From Xenorhabdus bovienii (GTDB lineage Bacteria > Pseudomonadota > Gammaproteobacteria > Enterobacterales > Enterobacteriaceae), in the NCBI RefSeq assembly GCF_024721015.1, contig NZ_JANAIF010000001.1, forward strand, positions 62,001 through 126,000: DNA of 64,000 nucleotides, in the 5' to 3' direction. Numbering within the stretch: the first letter of the stretch is position 1; each line of letters opens with the position of its first letter. The position numbers and the translations under genes were made by a program. A model generated the notes under the pieces. The model searched no databases and was not told where the DNA came from. It saw nothing but the letters and a program-made list of their open reading frames with translations. Below, piece by piece: positions 35,895 to 47,919 of this stretch.

Positions 35895-36941
35895 GTGACA
35901 CAAATAAACTCACAAGTAGCAACACAAGAGATCTTTCTGGAACCCGCAGATAATCAACGTCTTATGAGTCTGTGTGGCCCACTTGATGACAATCTGAAAC
36001 AACTTGAGCGTCGTCTTGGAGTCGAGATCAGCCGCCGCGACAATCGTTTCAAACTGGTGGGTAAACCACTGTGTGTCAGTGCAGTAGCCGGTATTCTGCG
36101 CCATCTTTATGTCGAAACCGCACCTGTCCGCAGCGTGATCCCAGTTCTTGAACCTGAACAGGTTCATCTGGCCATCACAGAAAGCCACGTGCTGGAACAA
36201 TCGGCAGAAAGTATTCCTGACTATGGCAAGGCTGTGAATATCAAAACCAAACGGGGTGTTGTGAAGCCCCGTACGCCCAATCAAGCACAGTACATTGCCA
36301 ATATCCTTGATTATGATATTACATTTGGAATTGGGCCCGCAGGGACAGGGAAAACTTATCTGGCCGTTGCCGCCGCCGTTGATTCACTGGAACGTCAGGA
36401 AATTCGCCGTATCCTGCTAACCCGTCCAGCGGTTGAAGCGGGTGAAAAGCTGGGATTTCTGCCGGGCGATCTGAGCCAGAAAGTCGATCCTTACTTGCGT
36501 CCGCTTTACGATGCCCTGTTTGAAATGTTGGGATTTGAAAAAGTTGAGAAGTTGATCGAAAGAAATGTTATTGAAGTGGCTCCACTGGCCTATATGCGTG
36601 GACGTACCCTCAATGATGCCTTTATTATTCTCGACGAAAGCCAGAATACCACCATCGAACAGATGAAGATGTTCTTAACCCGCATTGGCTTCAATTCCAA
36701 AGCGGTGATTACCGGTGACGTGACTCAGATTGACTTGCCAAGAGGCCAGAAATCCGGCCTTAGCCACGCAGTAGAAGTCTTGTCTGAAGTTGATGAATTA
36801 AGCTTTAATTTCTTCCATAGCGAAGACGTTGTCCGTCATCCTGTGGTCGCCAAAGTCGTTATCGCCTATGAAGCATGGGAATCTGCGGAACAGAAACGGA
36901 AACAAGAGCTTAATGATAAACGCAAGCAGGAAGCACAATGA
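35895..36941 (+). CDS. ybeZ: PhoH-like P-loop ATPase YbeZ
   Basis: A 348-aa protein with a GTG start 24 nt after miaB; the first residues [19 protein letters not shown] match E. coli YbeZ. Walker A is [17 protein letters not shown] and Walker B is [13 protein letters not shown]. It partners with YbeY in ribosome and RNA metabolism. Its stop overlaps the ybeY start (ATGA). Confidence 0.95.
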   Translation: MTQINSQVATQEIFLEPADNQRLMSLCGPLDDNLKQLERRLGVEISRRDNRFKLVGKPLCVSAVAGILRHLYVETAPVRSVIPVLEPEQVHLAITESHVLEQSAESIPDYGKAVNIKTKRGVVKPRTPNQAQYIANILDYDITFGIGPAGTGKTYLAVAAAVDSLERQEIRRILLTRPAVEAGEKLGFLPGDLSQKVDPYLRPLYDALFEMLGFEKVEKLIERNVIEVAPLAYMRGRTLNDAFIILDESQNTTIEQMKMFLTRIGFNSKAVITGDVTQIDLPRGQKSGLSHAVEVLSEVDELSFNFFHSEDVVRHPVVAKVVIAYEAWESAEQKRKQELNDKRKQEAQ

Positions 36942-37405
36942 ATTCAGTTATATTAGATTTACAAATTGCATGTGAAAATCCAGAAGGGCTTCCTGATGAA
37001 GCCCTTGTCCAACGCTGGCTGGAGAGTGTTCTGCCACAATTCCAGGCAGAAAGTGAAGTAACAATCCGTCTGGTCGATGAGGCAGAAAGCCACGATTTAA
37101 ACCTCACTTATCGCGGGAAAGATAAACCAACCAATGTGTTATCCTTTCCGTTTGAAGCACCGCCTGAAGTGGAATTACCTTTGCTCGGTGATTTAATCAT
37201 CTGCCGTCAAGTTGTTGAACAAGAAGCAGAGGAACAACAAAAGACAGTTGAAGAACACTGGGCACACATGGTAATTCACGGTTCTCTCCATCTACTTGGA
37301 TACGACCATATCGAAGACGATGAAGCAGAAGAAATGGAATCTCTGGAAACAGAAATTCTACAAAAAATGGGTTATGCTGATCCCTATTTAGCGGAAAAAG
37401 AATAA
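36938..37405 (+). CDS. ybeY: Endoribonuclease YbeY
   Basis: A 155-aa metalloprotein of the UPF0054 family. The zinc site is [25 protein letters not shown], containing the three His. Involved in 16S rRNA 3' maturation and ribosome quality control. Translationally coupled to ybeZ by a 4-nt overlap. Confidence 0.96.
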   Translation: MNSVILDLQIACENPEGLPDEALVQRWLESVLPQFQAESEVTIRLVDEAESHDLNLTYRGKDKPTNVLSFPFEAPPEVELPLLGDLIICRQVVEQEAEEQQKTVEEHWAHMVIHGSLHLLGYDHIEDDEAEEMESLETEILQKMGYADPYLAEKE

Positions 37406-37478
37406 CCGTTAGCATCATTTTTATGCTAAAAATTACGATTTACAATATTAATTAATGGGGAATTTTCATTCAAACGCC

Positions 37479-38357
37479 ATGAGCGACGACCATCCTTCAA
37501 ATAACGATAGCCCTGGCCCTAAGAAAGGCTTTCTTGCGCTTCTTAATCAACTTTTTCACGGTGAACCGAAAAACCGTCATGATTTGGTTGAACTGATCCG
37601 TGATTCTGAACAGAACGATCTGATCGATCCCGATACTCGAGAGATGCTCGAAGGGGTAATGGATATTGCTGACCAACGCGTGCGTGACATTATGATCCCT
37701 CGCTCACAAATCGTTACCTTAAAACGAAATCAACCTTTGGACGAATGTCTGGATGTAATTATCGATTCGGCTCACTCACGCTACCCTGTAATCAGCGAAG
37801 ACAAAGATCACATCGAAGGCATTTTGATGGCAAAAGATCTTCTGCCATTCATGCGCACGAATGCAGAGCCTTTCAGCATTGATAAAGTGCTACGTCAGGC
37901 TATTGTGGTGCCAGAGAGTAAACGTGTTGACCGCCTGCTGAAAGAGTTCCGCTCCCAGCGTTACCATATGGCAATTGTAATCGATGAATTCGGTGGTGTT
38001 TCCGGTCTGGTCACGATAGAGGACATTCTTGAACTGATTGTGGGCGAAATAGAAGACGAATACGACGATGATGAAGATAACGATATTCGTGCCTTAAGCC
38101 GCCATACTTATTCAGTACGGGCATTGGCTCAAATCGAAGATTTCAACGATGTTTTCGGCACCAATTTCAGCGATGAAGAAGTTGATACCATCGGTGGGCT
38201 AGTGATGCAGGCATTTGGTCATCTACCTTCCCGGGGTGAATCTATCGACATAAACGGTTATCTTTTCAAAGTAGCAATGGCAGATAGCCGGAAAATCATT
38301 CAGGTTCATGTCAAAATACCGGATGATGCTGACGTTCCTGGCCTTGATAAACAATAA
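37479..38357 (+). CDS. ybeX: CNNM/CorC-family protein YbeX
   Basis: A 292-aa cytosolic protein with paired CBS domains (about 65-190) and a CorC_HlyC C-terminal domain (about 205-285). I chose the ATG at 37479: this gives MSDDHPS and the exact E. coli length, whereas an earlier ATG at 37455 adds eight unrelated residues. Linked to Mg/Co tolerance and to ribosome maturation. Confidence 0.94.
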   Translation: MSDDHPSNNDSPGPKKGFLALLNQLFHGEPKNRHDLVELIRDSEQNDLIDPDTREMLEGVMDIADQRVRDIMIPRSQIVTLKRNQPLDECLDVIIDSAHSRYPVISEDKDHIEGILMAKDLLPFMRTNAEPFSIDKVLRQAIVVPESKRVDRLLKEFRSQRYHMAIVIDEFGGVSGLVTIEDILELIVGEIEDEYDDDEDNDIRALSRHTYSVRALAQIEDFNDVFGTNFSDEEVDTIGGLVMQAFGHLPSRGESIDINGYLFKVAMADSRKIIQVHVKIPDDADVPGLDKQ

Positions 38358-38367
38358 TAGGATCTGG

Positions 38368-39900
38368 ATGAACAAAGCCTCATTACTGAGTTGCCAGCGG
38401 CTGCGCGCCTTGCTGGCACTTTTCTTAGGAGCCAGTGGAACACTGGCTTTTTCACCTTTTGGTTTCTGGCCTGCTGCATTCCTGTCTCTTTTCGGCCTGC
38501 AAATTCTGACACTCAACAGAACCACTCGACAGTCTCTCTTTATTGGTTTCTGCTGGGGATTTGGCTTATTTGGCAGTGGTACAAACTGGGTTTATGTCAG
38601 CATCGCGAATTTTGGCGGCATGCCCACTGTCGTCAATATCTTTCTGGTTATCCTGCTATCTGCCTATCTCGCTCTTTATCCCACTCTGTTTGCTGGCCTG
38701 CTCAACCGTTTTTTTCCGGCCGCCAACGGGATCAGGCTGGTCGTTGTCAGTCCAGCACTATGGCAATTGACTGAATTTCTGCGTGGTTGGGTATTAACTG
38801 GGTTTCCATGGCTGCAATTTGGCTACAGCCAGATCGATGGCCCAATGAAAGCTATTGCCCCTATTCTGGGGGTGGAAGGCATCACCTTCCTGATACTAAT
38901 GATCAGTGGTCTGCTGGTACTTGCCACTATCCGGAAAAAACTTTCACTGGCTATCGCCGCGGTTATTCTGCTGCTGCTGCCGTGGCCAATGAGGTATTAT
39001 CAGTGGTATACCCTACTGCCGGATAAGTCTGCCGATATCGCACTGGTTCAGGGCAATATTCCCCAAGTCATAAAATGGAATCCCTCAGAACTGGAAAATA
39101 CGCTGGACATCTATCTGAATAATAGCCGTCCTTTCATCGGTAAAATACCCATCATCATCTGGCCGGAATCTGCCATTACTGCTTACGAAATCACCCAAGG
39201 TAGTTTCCTGACCGAACTGGATTCTTTGCTAAGACAGCGTAATACCAGACTGATTACCGGAATTCCTGATGCTCGTCCCACATTGGAAGGCTATAAATTC
39301 TATAACAGTATTATCGTGTTGGGAGATAAAACCCCTTACCGATATCCGGCATCGATCCGCTATGATAAACATCATCTCGTTCCGTTCGGTGAATTTGTTC
39401 CGCTGGAATCAATATTGCGCCCATTGGCCCCCTTCTTCAATTTGCCAATGTCTTCCTTCAATCGTGGTGATTATATACAGCCACAGCTTTCTGTAGCAGG
39501 GCATAACATAACTGCTGCAATCTGCTATGAAATTATTTTGGGCGAGCAAGTACGTGATAATTTCAAGCCCGATACTGAATTTTTGCTGACAATTTCTAAT
39601 GATGCCTGGTTTGGGCGTTCTATTGGCCCGTGGCAACATTTCCAAATGGCACGAATGCGCTCTCTTGAATTGGGACGCCCATTGCTTAGAGGAACAAATA
39701 ACGGTATTACTGCGGTTATCAGGCCAGATGGCTCAATACAAGCCAAGCTTCCACAGTTTACCCGTCAAGTGTTGGAAGCTAAGGTTACTCCAGCTAGTGG
39801 CAGCACCCCTTATTTTCGCTTTGGTTATTGGCCGATATGGGGATTAGCACTGCTGTTCATTGGTTTCGGATTGATAAGCAGCAACCGCCGCCGAACTTAA
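38368..39900 (+). CDS. lnt: Apolipoprotein N-acyltransferase
   Basis: A 510-aa inner-membrane enzyme. N-terminal helices cover about 1-215, and a periplasmic nitrilase domain follows. The triad is visible: E267 (IIWPESAI), K334 ([12 protein letters not shown]) and C386 ([10 protein letters not shown]). It adds the third acyl chain to lipoproteins such as LptE and RlpA. The start at 38368 has AGGA upstream; an earlier frame overlaps ybeX. Confidence 0.97.
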   Translation: MNKASLLSCQRLRALLALFLGASGTLAFSPFGFWPAAFLSLFGLQILTLNRTTRQSLFIGFCWGFGLFGSGTNWVYVSIANFGGMPTVVNIFLVILLSAYLALYPTLFAGLLNRFFPAANGIRLVVVSPALWQLTEFLRGWVLTGFPWLQFGYSQIDGPMKAIAPILGVEGITFLILMISGLLVLATIRKKLSLAIAAVILLLLPWPMRYYQWYTLLPDKSADIALVQGNIPQVIKWNPSELENTLDIYLNNSRPFIGKIPIIIWPESAITAYEITQGSFLTELDSLLRQRNTRLITGIPDARPTLEGYKFYNSIIVLGDKTPYRYPASIRYDKHHLVPFGEFVPLESILRPLAPFFNLPMSSFNRGDYIQPQLSVAGHNITAAICYEIILGEQVRDNFKPDTEFLLTISNDAWFGRSIGPWQHFQMARMRSLELGRPLLRGTNNGITAVIRPDGSIQAKLPQFTRQVLEAKVTPASGSTPYFRFGYWPIWGLALLFIGFGLISSNRRRT

Positions 39901-39927
39901 TTTCCTATTCAGTAGATCCCTCAATAA

Positions 39928-39960
39928 AAGATCAGGGTATATTATTTATACCCTGATCTT
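39928..39960 (+). terminator. Hairpin terminator after lnt
   Basis: A perfect 14-bp stem, AAGATCAGGGTATA and TATACCCTGATCTT with loop TTATT, 27 nt after lnt, with CTCT rather than a clean T-run. Ends the miaB-lnt unit. Confidence 0.65.
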
Positions 39961-40336
39961 CTCTATGACTCGTTCGCTCCACAGAAAACTCCAACCAAGT
40001 CGCATAATTCATTATTTTTACCATACGATTAACCAAATACACTTTATATTATTCTTAACTAAAATCAAAAATAAATATATTGACCTAAAAAACACAAACT
40101 GTGAACAGAGTTCAAAATTATTTTCTCTTTAATCGTACATAAGTAAAATTGTTTATTTATAGTGCGAGGCAGGTCGCGAAATAGAAACATTATGGTTTCA
40201 AAAAACTAACATTATGAATTACTTTTTTACAGCATATAAACAAAAAGATTCAGGAAATCGTTTCTACAAAAATGTAAACGCCACTATCTGCAAGCAAACC
40301 CAATCTTCAAAGAATAACCCGATAAAGGAGCTGTAT
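39961..40336. other. AT-rich gltI upstream region
   Basis: About 375 bp without a gene. A frame open from 40214 into gltI is leader read-through. It must contain the gltI promoter, and I cannot assign boxes with confidence. Confidence 0.5.
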
Positions 40337-41224
40337 ATGCGTAAGTTGATGTTAACCATGATGTTGCTTAGCGCGGTAGGAGCTGCCCATGCTGAGGAAT
40401 TAACTGGAACACTGAAAAAAATCAAAGACAATGGGATTATCGTTGTTGGACACAGAGAATCTTCTGTTCCATTTTCTTATTATGATAATCAACAAAACGT
40501 TGTCGGCTATGCTCAAGATTATTCCAACTTGATTGTTGATGCCGTCAAGAAAAAGTTGGATATGCCCAACCTACAAGTCAAACTAATCCCGATTACCTCC
40601 CAAAACCGCATTCCGTTGCTGCAAAACGGCACTTATGATTTTGAGTGTGGCTCTACCACCAATAACCTTGAGCGCCAAAAACAAGCTGCATTCTCCAACA
40701 CTATCTTTGTCGTCGGTACTCGTCTGCTGACCAATAAAGATTCAGGAATAAAAGGGTTTGACGATCTGGCCGGGAAACATGTTGTCGTTACTTCTGGTAC
40801 AACATCTGAAATTCTGCTGAACAAACTCAATGACGAGAAGCAAATGCAGATGCGCATAATCAGTGCCAAAGACCACGGTGATTCATTCCGTACTCTGGAA
40901 TCAGGCCGTGCTGTCGCTTTCATGATAGATGATGCATTGCTGGCGGGTGAACGCGCAAAAGCGAAAAAACCTGATCAGTGGATCATTGTTGGTAAACCAC
41001 AATCAGAAGAAGCTTATGGCTGTATGCTGCGCAAAGATGATCCTCAATTCAAGAAATTGATTGATGGCACGATTGTGAAAGTACAGACCTCCGGTGAAGC
41101 AGAAAAACTCTTTGATCTCTGGTTTAAACAACCGATTCCACCTAAAAAACTGAATATGAACTTCTCCATGTCAGATGAGATGAAGACCTTATTTAAATCA
41201 CCAAATGATAAGGCGTTAAATTAA
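40337..41224 (+). CDS. gltI: Glutamate/aspartate ABC transporter, periplasmic binding protein
   Basis: A 295-aa solute-binding protein. Signal peptide MRKLMLTMMLLSAVGAAHA is cut before EEL. The SBP family 3 fold begins IVVGHRESSVPFSYYDN, with CGSTTNNLERQKQAAFS near the middle. AAGGAG at 40325-40330 fixes the ATG at 40337 over an upstream start at 40214. It delivers Glu/Asp to GltJK. Confidence 0.96.
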   Translation: MRKLMLTMMLLSAVGAAHAEELTGTLKKIKDNGIIVVGHRESSVPFSYYDNQQNVVGYAQDYSNLIVDAVKKKLDMPNLQVKLIPITSQNRIPLLQNGTYDFECGSTTNNLERQKQAAFSNTIFVVGTRLLTNKDSGIKGFDDLAGKHVVVTSGTTSEILLNKLNDEKQMQMRIISAKDHGDSFRTLESGRAVAFMIDDALLAGERAKAKKPDQWIIVGKPQSEEAYGCMLRKDDPQFKKLIDGTIVKVQTSGEAEKLFDLWFKQPIPPKKLNMNFSMSDEMKTLFKSPNDKALN

Positions 41225-41296
41225 GGAATTAACTAAAAACACTCGATTTTATTGGCACGATGGGGGTGAGGTAGTCGTTCCCTACCTCATTTTTTT
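41225..41296 (+). ncRNA. Candidate SroC-like small RNA in the gltI-gltJ gap
   Basis: In E. coli the sRNA SroC is made from the gltI-gltJ region and sponges GcvB. Here a gap of the right kind ends in a terminator hairpin, and the RNA could be cut from gltI mRNA. This rests on position and hairpin only; I could not confirm GcvB-pairing bases. Confidence 0.4.
41267..41296 (+). terminator. Intrinsic terminator between gltI and gltJ
   Basis: TGAGGTAG, loop TCGTTCC, CTACCTCA, then TTTTTTT. Strong hairpin with a seven-T run. It would lower gltJKL expression relative to gltI and form the 3' end of an sRNA. Confidence 0.85.
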
Positions 41297-41378
41297 AGCC
41301 TGTTCTTTTGAGTCAATGATTTACCACTAATAGAACATCTTAGGCGTGACAGCCAACCCCATTTCAGGGAGCACGATT

Positions 41379-42119
41379 ATGTCTGTTGATTGGAATTGGG
41401 GCATCTTTCTACAAGCTGCCCCTTTTGGTAATACCACCTATTTGGGGTGGATTATTTCTGGGTTTCAGGTGACGATTGCACTTTCCGTCTGCGCTTGGGT
41501 TATTGCGCTCGTTGTTGGATCGTTGTTCGGTATCCTCCGCACCGTTCCGAACAAATTTCTAGCAACGCTAGGCGCTTGTTATGTTGAGCTATTCCGCAAC
41601 GTTCCTTTGATCGTCCAGTTTTTTATATGGTATCTGGTGGTACCAGAATTCCTGCCCAAAAATTTGAGTAATTGGTTCAAGATGGAACTGGATCCCAATA
41701 TTCAATTTTTTATTTCCTCGGTAATCTGTCTGGGGCTATTCACTGCCGCCCGTATCTGCGAGCAGGTTCGAGCTGCCATCCAGTCACTGCCACGGGGGCA
41801 AAAAGCCGCAGGACAGGCCATGGGCCTGACTCTGCCACAAACCTACCGTTATGTCCTGCTGCCAAACGCCTATCGTATCATTATTCCTCCGATGACCTCA
41901 GAGATGCTCAATCTGGTGAAAAACTCTGCTATTGCCTCCACCATCGGGCTGGTGGACATGGCAGCACAGGCAGGCAAATTACTCGATTATTCAGCACATG
42001 CTTATGAATCATTTACGGCGATCACGCTAGCTTACGTTGGCATCAATCTGGTGATCATGCTTGCCATGACTCTGCTTGAGAAAAAAGTGCGCTTGCCAGG
42101 CAATCTGGGAGGAAGATAG
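41379..42119 (+). CDS. gltJ: Glutamate/aspartate ABC transporter permease GltJ
   Basis: A 246-aa HisMQ-type permease with about five helices and the EAA-like loop [21 protein letters not shown]. The start at 41379 ([12 protein letters not shown]) gives the E. coli N-terminus and length, with AGGGAG upstream. It pairs with GltK in the inner membrane. 4 nt before gltK. Confidence 0.96.
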   Translation: MSVDWNWGIFLQAAPFGNTTYLGWIISGFQVTIALSVCAWVIALVVGSLFGILRTVPNKFLATLGACYVELFRNVPLIVQFFIWYLVVPEFLPKNLSNWFKMELDPNIQFFISSVICLGLFTAARICEQVRAAIQSLPRGQKAAGQAMGLTLPQTYRYVLLPNAYRIIIPPMTSEMLNLVKNSAIASTIGLVDMAAQAGKLLDYSAHAYESFTAITLAYVGINLVIMLAMTLLEKKVRLPGNLGGR

Positions 42120-42123
42120 AAAA

Positions 42124-42798
42124 ATGTATCAGTTTGACTGGAGTTCCATTATTCCCAGCTTGCCATTTCTGCTGAATGGATTGGTGATAACCGCCAAAAT
42201 TACCGTGATAGCCATTATCATTGGCATTGCTTGGGGAACCTTGCTGGCAATGATGCGCCTATCTTCTATCAAAATACTGAGCTGGTTTGCCACCCTGTAT
42301 GTCAACCTCTTTCGCTCAGTTCCACTGGTGATGGTATTGCTGTGGTTCTACTTAATTGTGCCGAACTTATTACAAAATGTTCTAGGCATATCACCAAAAA
42401 CCGATATCCGTTTAATTTCTGCAATGGTAGCGTTCTCGCTATTTGAAGCGGCCTACTACTCCGAAATCATTCGGGCAGGTATTCAGAGTATTTCCCGGGG
42501 GCAGTCATCTGCTGCGCTGGCGCTGGGTATGACCCACATGCAAAGTATGCGTCTGATTATCCTGCCACAAGCATTCCGCGCAATGATCCCATTACTGTTA
42601 ACGCAAGGCATTGTATTATTTCAAGATACATCGCTAGTATATGTACTGAGTCTGGCTGATTTTTTCCGTACAGCAACGAATATAGGTGAGCGTGACGGTA
42701 CTCAGATTGAAATGATTCTGTTTGCCGGCGTTGTTTATTTTGTGATTAGTTTTGCCGCTTCCATGCTGGTTAACTATTTGAAAAAAAGGACTGTTTGA
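42124..42798 (+). CDS. gltK: Glutamate/aspartate ABC transporter permease GltK
   Basis: A 224-aa permease starting [19 protein letters not shown]; the coupling loop is [31 protein letters not shown] at the end of gltJ serves as its ribosome site. Its TGA shares a base with the gltL ATG. Confidence 0.96.
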   Translation: MYQFDWSSIIPSLPFLLNGLVITAKITVIAIIIGIAWGTLLAMMRLSSIKILSWFATLYVNLFRSVPLVMVLLWFYLIVPNLLQNVLGISPKTDIRLISAMVAFSLFEAAYYSEIIRAGIQSISRGQSSAALALGMTHMQSMRLIILPQAFRAMIPLLLTQGIVLFQDTSLVYVLSLADFFRTATNIGERDGTQIEMILFAGVVYFVISFAASMLVNYLKKRTV

Positions 42799-43523
42799 TG
42801 ATTTCCCTGAAAAATGTATCCAAATGGTATGGCCAATTTCAGGTTCTGGCTGACTGCTCGACTGAAGTCAAAAAAGGCGAAGTAGTCGTGGTCTGTGGCC
42901 CCTCGGGTTCCGGTAAATCCACACTAATAAAAACGGTTAATGGCCTTGAACCTGTCCAGCAGGGTGAAATTCGGGTAAACAACACGCCAGTTAATGATAA
43001 AAGCACCAACCTGGCTCAATTGCGTTCTAAGGTTGGCATGGTGTTCCAGCACTTTGAGCTGTTTCCCCATCTGTCAATCATTGAGAACCTGACACTGGCT
43101 CAGGTTAAAGTTTTGAAACGCGATAAAAAAGCCGCTACCGAAAAAGCGTTGAAACTCTTGGAACGAGTCGGGTTGACCAGTCATGCTGATAAGTTTCCTT
43201 CCCAGCTTTCTGGTGGTCAGCAACAGCGTGTCGCCATTGCCCGTGCACTCTGTATGGACCCCATCGCCATGCTGTTTGATGAACCCACATCAGCGCTTGA
43301 TCCTGAAATGATCAATGAAGTACTGGATGTCATGGTTAAGCTGGCTAATGAAGGCATGACCATGATGGTTGTGACCCATGAAATGGGATTTGCCAAAAAA
43401 GTGGCTCATCGCGTCATTTTCATGGATGAAGGAAAAATTGTCGAAGACAGCAAAAAAGAAGATTTCTTTGCCAACCCTAAATCAGAACGCGCCCGTGATT
43501 TTCTGGCGAAAATTCTACACTGA
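42798..43523 (+). CDS. gltL: Glutamate/aspartate ABC transporter ATPase GltL
   Basis: A 241-aa ATPase, the E. coli length, from the ATG at 42798 that overlaps the gltK stop (TGATG). Walker [11 protein letters not shown]-loop [10 protein letters not shown], signature [15 protein letters not shown], Walker [13 protein letters not shown], switch His VVTHEMGF. Drives Glu/Asp import. Confidence 0.97.
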   Translation: MISLKNVSKWYGQFQVLADCSTEVKKGEVVVVCGPSGSGKSTLIKTVNGLEPVQQGEIRVNNTPVNDKSTNLAQLRSKVGMVFQHFELFPHLSIIENLTLAQVKVLKRDKKAATEKALKLLERVGLTSHADKFPSQLSGGQQQRVAIARALCMDPIAMLFDEPTSALDPEMINEVLDVMVKLANEGMTMMVVTHEMGFAKKVAHRVIFMDEGKIVEDSKKEDFFANPKSERARDFLAKILH

Positions 43524-43533
43524 TTTTCTCCCT

Positions 43534-43561
43534 GTCGGCGGATAACACGACTTCCGCCGAC
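43534..43561 (+). terminator. Hairpin after gltL
   Basis: GTCGGCGGA and TCCGCCGAC with a 10-nt loop, 10 nt after the gltL stop. No long T-run. Separates glt from leuS. Confidence 0.55.
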
Positions 43562-43721
43562 CTTAATCTGCTTCGAAAATAGGTAAATTTCAGCGATCTC
43601 ACTTTAACAAGTGTTGTTGCCCCTATCCCTTATCAGCTATGCTATGAGGTCTAAGATTTCATAAACAAACTATGCGCGTTACAGGCGCAGCTTTATTACT
43701 CACCATAGGATTATCGGTGCC

Positions 43722-46304
43722 ATGCAAGAACAATATCGTCCAGAAGACATAGAGCGACAAGTACAGCTTCACTGGCAAGAGAAGCAAACTTTTAAAGTGA
43801 CAGAAGACAGCAACAAAGAAAAATACTATTGTCTGTCCATGCTACCTTATCCTTCTGGCCGACTACATATGGGCCACGTCCGTAACTACACCATTGGTGA
43901 TGTGATTTCCCGTTATCAGCGTATGCTTGGCAAAAACGTCCTGCAACCTATCGGTTGGGATGCATTCGGTCTGCCAGCAGAGGGCGCTGCGGTCAAAAAT
44001 AATACCGCACCTGCTCCATGGACCTATTCCAATATTGAATACATGAAAGCCCAGCTGAAAACTCTGGGATTCGGTTATGACTGGGATCGTGAAGTCACAA
44101 CCTGTACGCCAGAATACTACCGCTGGGAACAATGGTTCTTTACCAAACTGTACGAGAAAGGTCTGGTTTATAAAAAAACCTCTGCCGTCAACTGGTGTCC
44201 ACATGACCTGACCGTTCTGGCTAACGAACAGGTTATTGACGGCTGCTGCTGGCGCTGTGATAGCCAAGTTGAACGCAAAGAGATCCCTCAGTGGTTCATC
44301 AAAATCACTGATTACGCTGAAGAACTGCTGAACGATTTGGATAAGCTGGAAGATTGGCCAGAGCAGGTCAAAACTATGCAGCGTAACTGGATTGGTCGTT
44401 CAGAAGGTGTCGAAATCACCTTTAATGTGGCTGACAGTCAGGAAACATTGACGGTTTATACGACTCGCCCAGATACATTCATGGGAACGACCTATGTTGC
44501 TGTTGCGGCTGGTCATCCTCTGGCAAAACAGGCAGCGGAAAATAATCCTGAACTGGCTGAGTTCATCAACGAATGCCGTAATACCAAAGTTGCCGAAGCT
44601 GATATGGCCACTATGGAGAAAAAAGGTGTGCCAACAGGCATGTTCGCAATTCATCCATTGACCAACGAAAAAATTGCCATCTGGGTCGCTAACTTTGTTC
44701 TGATGGAATACGGTACAGGCGCAGTGATGGCAGTCCCAGCCCATGATCAGCGCGACTGGGAATTTGCAACCAAGTACAGCCTGCCAATGAAAACCGTCAT
44801 TCTGGACAACGACGGCAATGTGCCAACTGTTCAGGAAGGCGCAGCTACTGATAAAAATGCACTGGTTAATTCCGGTGAATTCAGTGGACTGAGCAATGAA
44901 GAAGGCTTCAATGCTATCGCAGATAAACTGGTCGAGATGGGTGCTGGCAACCGTAAGGTTAACTATCGTCTGCGTGACTGGGGTGTTTCCCGTCAACGTT
45001 ATTGGGGGGCGCCAATTCCAATGGCGACACTGGAAGATGGTACTGTCGTTCCTGTTCCAGAAGATCAACTGCCCGTTATCCTGCCAGAAGATGTTGTGAT
45101 GAATGGCATCACCAGCCCAATCAAAGCAGATCCTGAGTGGGCCAAAACGACCATCAATGGTCAACCAGCGCTGCGTGAAACCGATACTTTCGATACTTTC
45201 ATGGAATCATCATGGTACTACGCACGCTATACCTGCCCAGATTATGACAAAGGTATGCTCGATCCGGCCGCCGCTAACTATTGGCTGCCAGTGGATCAAT
45301 ACATCGGTGGTATTGAACACGCCATCATGCACTTGATGTACTTCCGTTTCTTCCACAAGCTGATGCGTGATTCTGGGATGGTCAATTCTGACGAACCAGC
45401 CAAACGCCTGCTGTGCCAAGGTATGGTTCTGGCAGATGCGTTCTATTACACCGGCAACAGCGGCGAAAAAGTCTGGGTATCCCCAGCTGACGCGATTGTT
45501 GAGCGTGATGATAAAGGCCGCATCGTGAAGTCGGTGGATCAAGACGGTCATGAGCTGGTCTATACTGGCATGAGCAAAATGTCTAAATCCAAGAATAACG
45601 GTATCGATCCACAAATTATGGTCGATAAATACGGCGCTGATACCGTTCGCTTGTTCATGATGTTCGCTGCACCACCAGAACTAACACTGGAATGGCAGGA
45701 ATCTGGCGTAGAAGGCGCTAACCGCTTCCTGAAACGTGTCTGGCGCCTGGTGTATGAACACAGCAGCAAAGGTACAACCCAGCCGCTGGATATCGCCAGC
45801 CTGACGACTGAACAGAAAGATTTGCGTCGTGACTTACATAAAACCCTTGCGAAAGTCACCGATGATATCGGCCGTCGTCAAGCATTCAATACCGCAGTTG
45901 CGGCTATCATGGAACTGATGAACAAACTGACTCGTGTCCCACAGGAAACCGAGCAAGATCGCGCTTTAATGCAGGAAGCACTGACTGCGGTTGTACGTAT
46001 GCTTTCCCCTATCACGCCACACGCTTGTTTCGTGATGTGGAAAGAACTTGGTAATGAAAGCGACATTGACACAGCTGCATGGCCACAGGCTGATGAGCAG
46101 GCAATGGTGGATGATACCAAGCTGGTCATCATCCAGATTAACGGTAAAGTTCGTGGTCGCATTACCGTACCCGCAGATGCGACAAAAGAGTATGTCCAAG
46201 AGATGGCGGAAAAAGAGTACAGCGTTGCGAAATACCTTGAAGGCGTCAGTATTCGTAAAGTCATCTATGTTCCAGGCAAATTGCTGAATCTGGTCGTCGG
46301 CTGA
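43722..46304 (+). CDS. leuS: Leucyl-tRNA synthetase
   Basis: An 860-aa class-I synthetase, the E. coli length. The HIGH region is [16 protein letters not shown]. The CP1 editing domain has [23 protein letters not shown], and the KMSKS loop is [14 protein letters not shown]. It charges tRNA-Leu, including the TAG species in this window. Heads a run with lptE, holA and nadD. Confidence 0.98.
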   Translation: MQEQYRPEDIERQVQLHWQEKQTFKVTEDSNKEKYYCLSMLPYPSGRLHMGHVRNYTIGDVISRYQRMLGKNVLQPIGWDAFGLPAEGAAVKNNTAPAPWTYSNIEYMKAQLKTLGFGYDWDREVTTCTPEYYRWEQWFFTKLYEKGLVYKKTSAVNWCPHDLTVLANEQVIDGCCWRCDSQVERKEIPQWFIKITDYAEELLNDLDKLEDWPEQVKTMQRNWIGRSEGVEITFNVADSQETLTVYTTRPDTFMGTTYVAVAAGHPLAKQAAENNPELAEFINECRNTKVAEADMATMEKKGVPTGMFAIHPLTNEKIAIWVANFVLMEYGTGAVMAVPAHDQRDWEFATKYSLPMKTVILDNDGNVPTVQEGAATDKNALVNSGEFSGLSNEEGFNAIADKLVEMGAGNRKVNYRLRDWGVSRQRYWGAPIPMATLEDGTVVPVPEDQLPVILPEDVVMNGITSPIKADPEWAKTTINGQPALRETDTFDTFMESSWYYARYTCPDYDKGMLDPAAANYWLPVDQYIGGIEHAIMHLMYFRFFHKLMRDSGMVNSDEPAKRLLCQGMVLADAFYYTGNSGEKVWVSPADAIVERDDKGRIVKSVDQDGHELVYTGMSKMSKSKNNGIDPQIMVDKYGADTVRLFMMFAAPPELTLEWQESGVEGANRFLKRVWRLVYEHSSKGTTQPLDIASLTTEQKDLRRDLHKTLAKVTDDIGRRQAFNTAVAAIMELMNKLTRVPQETEQDRALMQEALTAVVRMLSPITPHACFVMWKELGNESDIDTAAWPQADEQAMVDDTKLVIIQINGKVRGRITVPADATKEYVQEMAEKEYSVAKYLEGVSIRKVIYVPGKLLNLVVG

Positions 46305-46336
46305 TAACAGGAGTCCATATTTTGGTAGGAAATAGT

Positions 46337-46882
46337 GTGCGGCATGGTATTTTCACGTTGTTTCTGGGGTTAGCGGTGCTGGTCACCGCTGGCTGTGGTT
46401 TTCATCTTCGTGGCACAACACAGGTACCAAAAGAACTTCAAACATTACAATTAAGTTCAGGTGATCCCTACGGGCCTCTGGCCAGAGCAGTACGCCAGCA
46501 ACTTCGCCTGAACGACGTCAAGATTGTTGAACGTGGCGATGCCTCAGTACCGATCCTGAAACTCTTGGGTTCTAATGAGCACAAAGAAACCGCTTCTGTA
46601 TTTCAGGATGGTAAAGCGGCGGAACGTCAATTAGTACTGTACGTTGATGCTCAAGTGCTCATGCCGAATGGCGGTATCTATCCATTGCGGGCAAGGGTTG
46701 ATCGTTCTTTCTTCGATAACCCGCTGGAAGCACTGGCAAAGGATGCGGAAAATGAACTGATTCAGCAGGAAATGCGCGAGCAAGCAGCCCACCAGCTTAT
46801 GCGCCAGTTGCTGACCGTTCACAGTGCAGAACTCTTGAAAACTGAAGAAAAACAGCAAGCAGCGACTGCACAAAAGCAATGA
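46337..46882 (+). CDS. lptE: LPS-assembly lipoprotein LptE
   Basis: A 181-aa outer-membrane lipoprotein that plugs LptD. The signal peptide ends LVTAGC, with lipid-bearing C20. It then reads [11 protein letters not shown], close to E. coli LptE. I took the GTG at 46337: AGGA lies 6 nt upstream and the N-terminus aligns with E. coli; a TTG at 46322 is the alternative. Its end overlaps holA (ATGA). Confidence 0.93.
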   Translation: MRHGIFTLFLGLAVLVTAGCGFHLRGTTQVPKELQTLQLSSGDPYGPLARAVRQQLRLNDVKIVERGDASVPILKLLGSNEHKETASVFQDGKAAERQLVLYVDAQVLMPNGGIYPLRARVDRSFFDNPLEALAKDAENELIQQEMREQAAHQLMRQLLTVHSAELLKTEEKQQAATAQKQ

Positions 46883-47919
46883 TCCGACTCTATCCTGAAC
46901 AACTCCTTTCGCAGCTCAATGACGGGCTGCGAAACAATTACCTGCTATGGGGCAACGAGCCGTTGCTGTTGCAGGAAAGTCAGGACAGCATCCGCAGAGT
47001 GGCTGAACAGCATGGTTTTCTGGAGCATTTCACCTTTTCTTTGGATAACCATACTGAATGGGAAGAAATATTCAGTCTGTGCCAGTCACTCAGCCTGTTT
47101 TCCTCTCGCCAGTCACTTACCCTGCTACTTCCGGAAAATGGCCCAAATGCGGCAATGGTAGAACGGCTAACCAAGCTGTCTGGATTGCTGCACGCAGATA
47201 TCTTATTGATATTACGTGGGCATAAACTCACCAAGGCGCAGGAAAACAGTCCGTGGTTCAAAACACTTGGGCAAAATGGTGTGTACATCAGTTGTCTGAC
47301 ACCTGAACAAAACCGTCTTCCTCAATGGGTGGCACAACGTGCCAGAAGCATGGGGCTATCACTGGAAGATGAAGCTAACCAACTACTATGCTATTGCTAT
47401 GAGGGAAATTTATTGGCACTGGCTCAGGCACTGGAACGCCTTTCTCTGCTCCATCCCGATAATCGGCTGACGCTTCCCCGTGTCGAAGAAGCTGTCAACG
47501 ATGCGGCACATTTTGCCCCCTATCACTGGGTTGATGCCCTGCTGGCAGGCAAAATCAAACGGGCGTGGCATATACTGAAACAACTTCGACAAGAAGATAC
47601 TGAAGCGATCATCCTGCTTCGCACCATACAACGAGAGCTAATGCTGCTGTTAATCCTCAAACGTCAGGATAAGACGACCCCTTTGAAGACACTGTTTGAT
47701 CAGCACAAAGTCTGGCAAAACCGTCGATCACTGCTGACAACCGCATTACAGCGCTTGTCACAGCAAGATCTGCAATCAGCCATACATTTGCTGACCCAGA
47801 TGGAACTGTGCGTCAAACAGGATTATGGCCAATCGATTTGGGCTGACCTGGAAACACTTTCCATGCTGTTATGCGGAAAAACATTACCAGAGAGCTTCTT
47901 GAATGCTTCATTCCACTGA
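46879..47919 (+). CDS. holA: DNA polymerase III subunit delta
   Basis: A 346-aa clamp-loader subunit. N-terminus [34 protein letters not shown] matches HolA and is followed by the AAA+-like core and the helical collar. It opens the beta clamp. ATG overlaps the lptE stop, and its 3' end overlaps nadD by 17 nt. Confidence 0.96.
   Translation: MIRLYPEQLLSQLNDGLRNNYLLWGNEPLLLQESQDSIRRVAEQHGFLEHFTFSLDNHTEWEEIFSLCQSLSLFSSRQSLTLLLPENGPNAAMVERLTKLSGLLHADILLILRGHKLTKAQENSPWFKTLGQNGVYISCLTPEQNRLPQWVAQRARSMGLSLEDEANQLLCYCYEGNLLALAQALERLSLLHPDNRLTLPRVEEAVNDAAHFAPYHWVDALLAGKIKRAWHILKQLRQEDTEAIILLRTIQRELMLLLILKRQDKTTPLKTLFDQHKVWQNRRSLLTTALQRLSQQDLQSAIHLLTQMELCVKQDYGQSIWADLETLSMLLCGKTLPESFLNASFH

Noticed and set aside
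44400..45164. 254-codon minus-strand frame opposite leuS
   Set aside because: Antisense to the conserved editing and catalytic domains of LeuS; no motif or translation signals.
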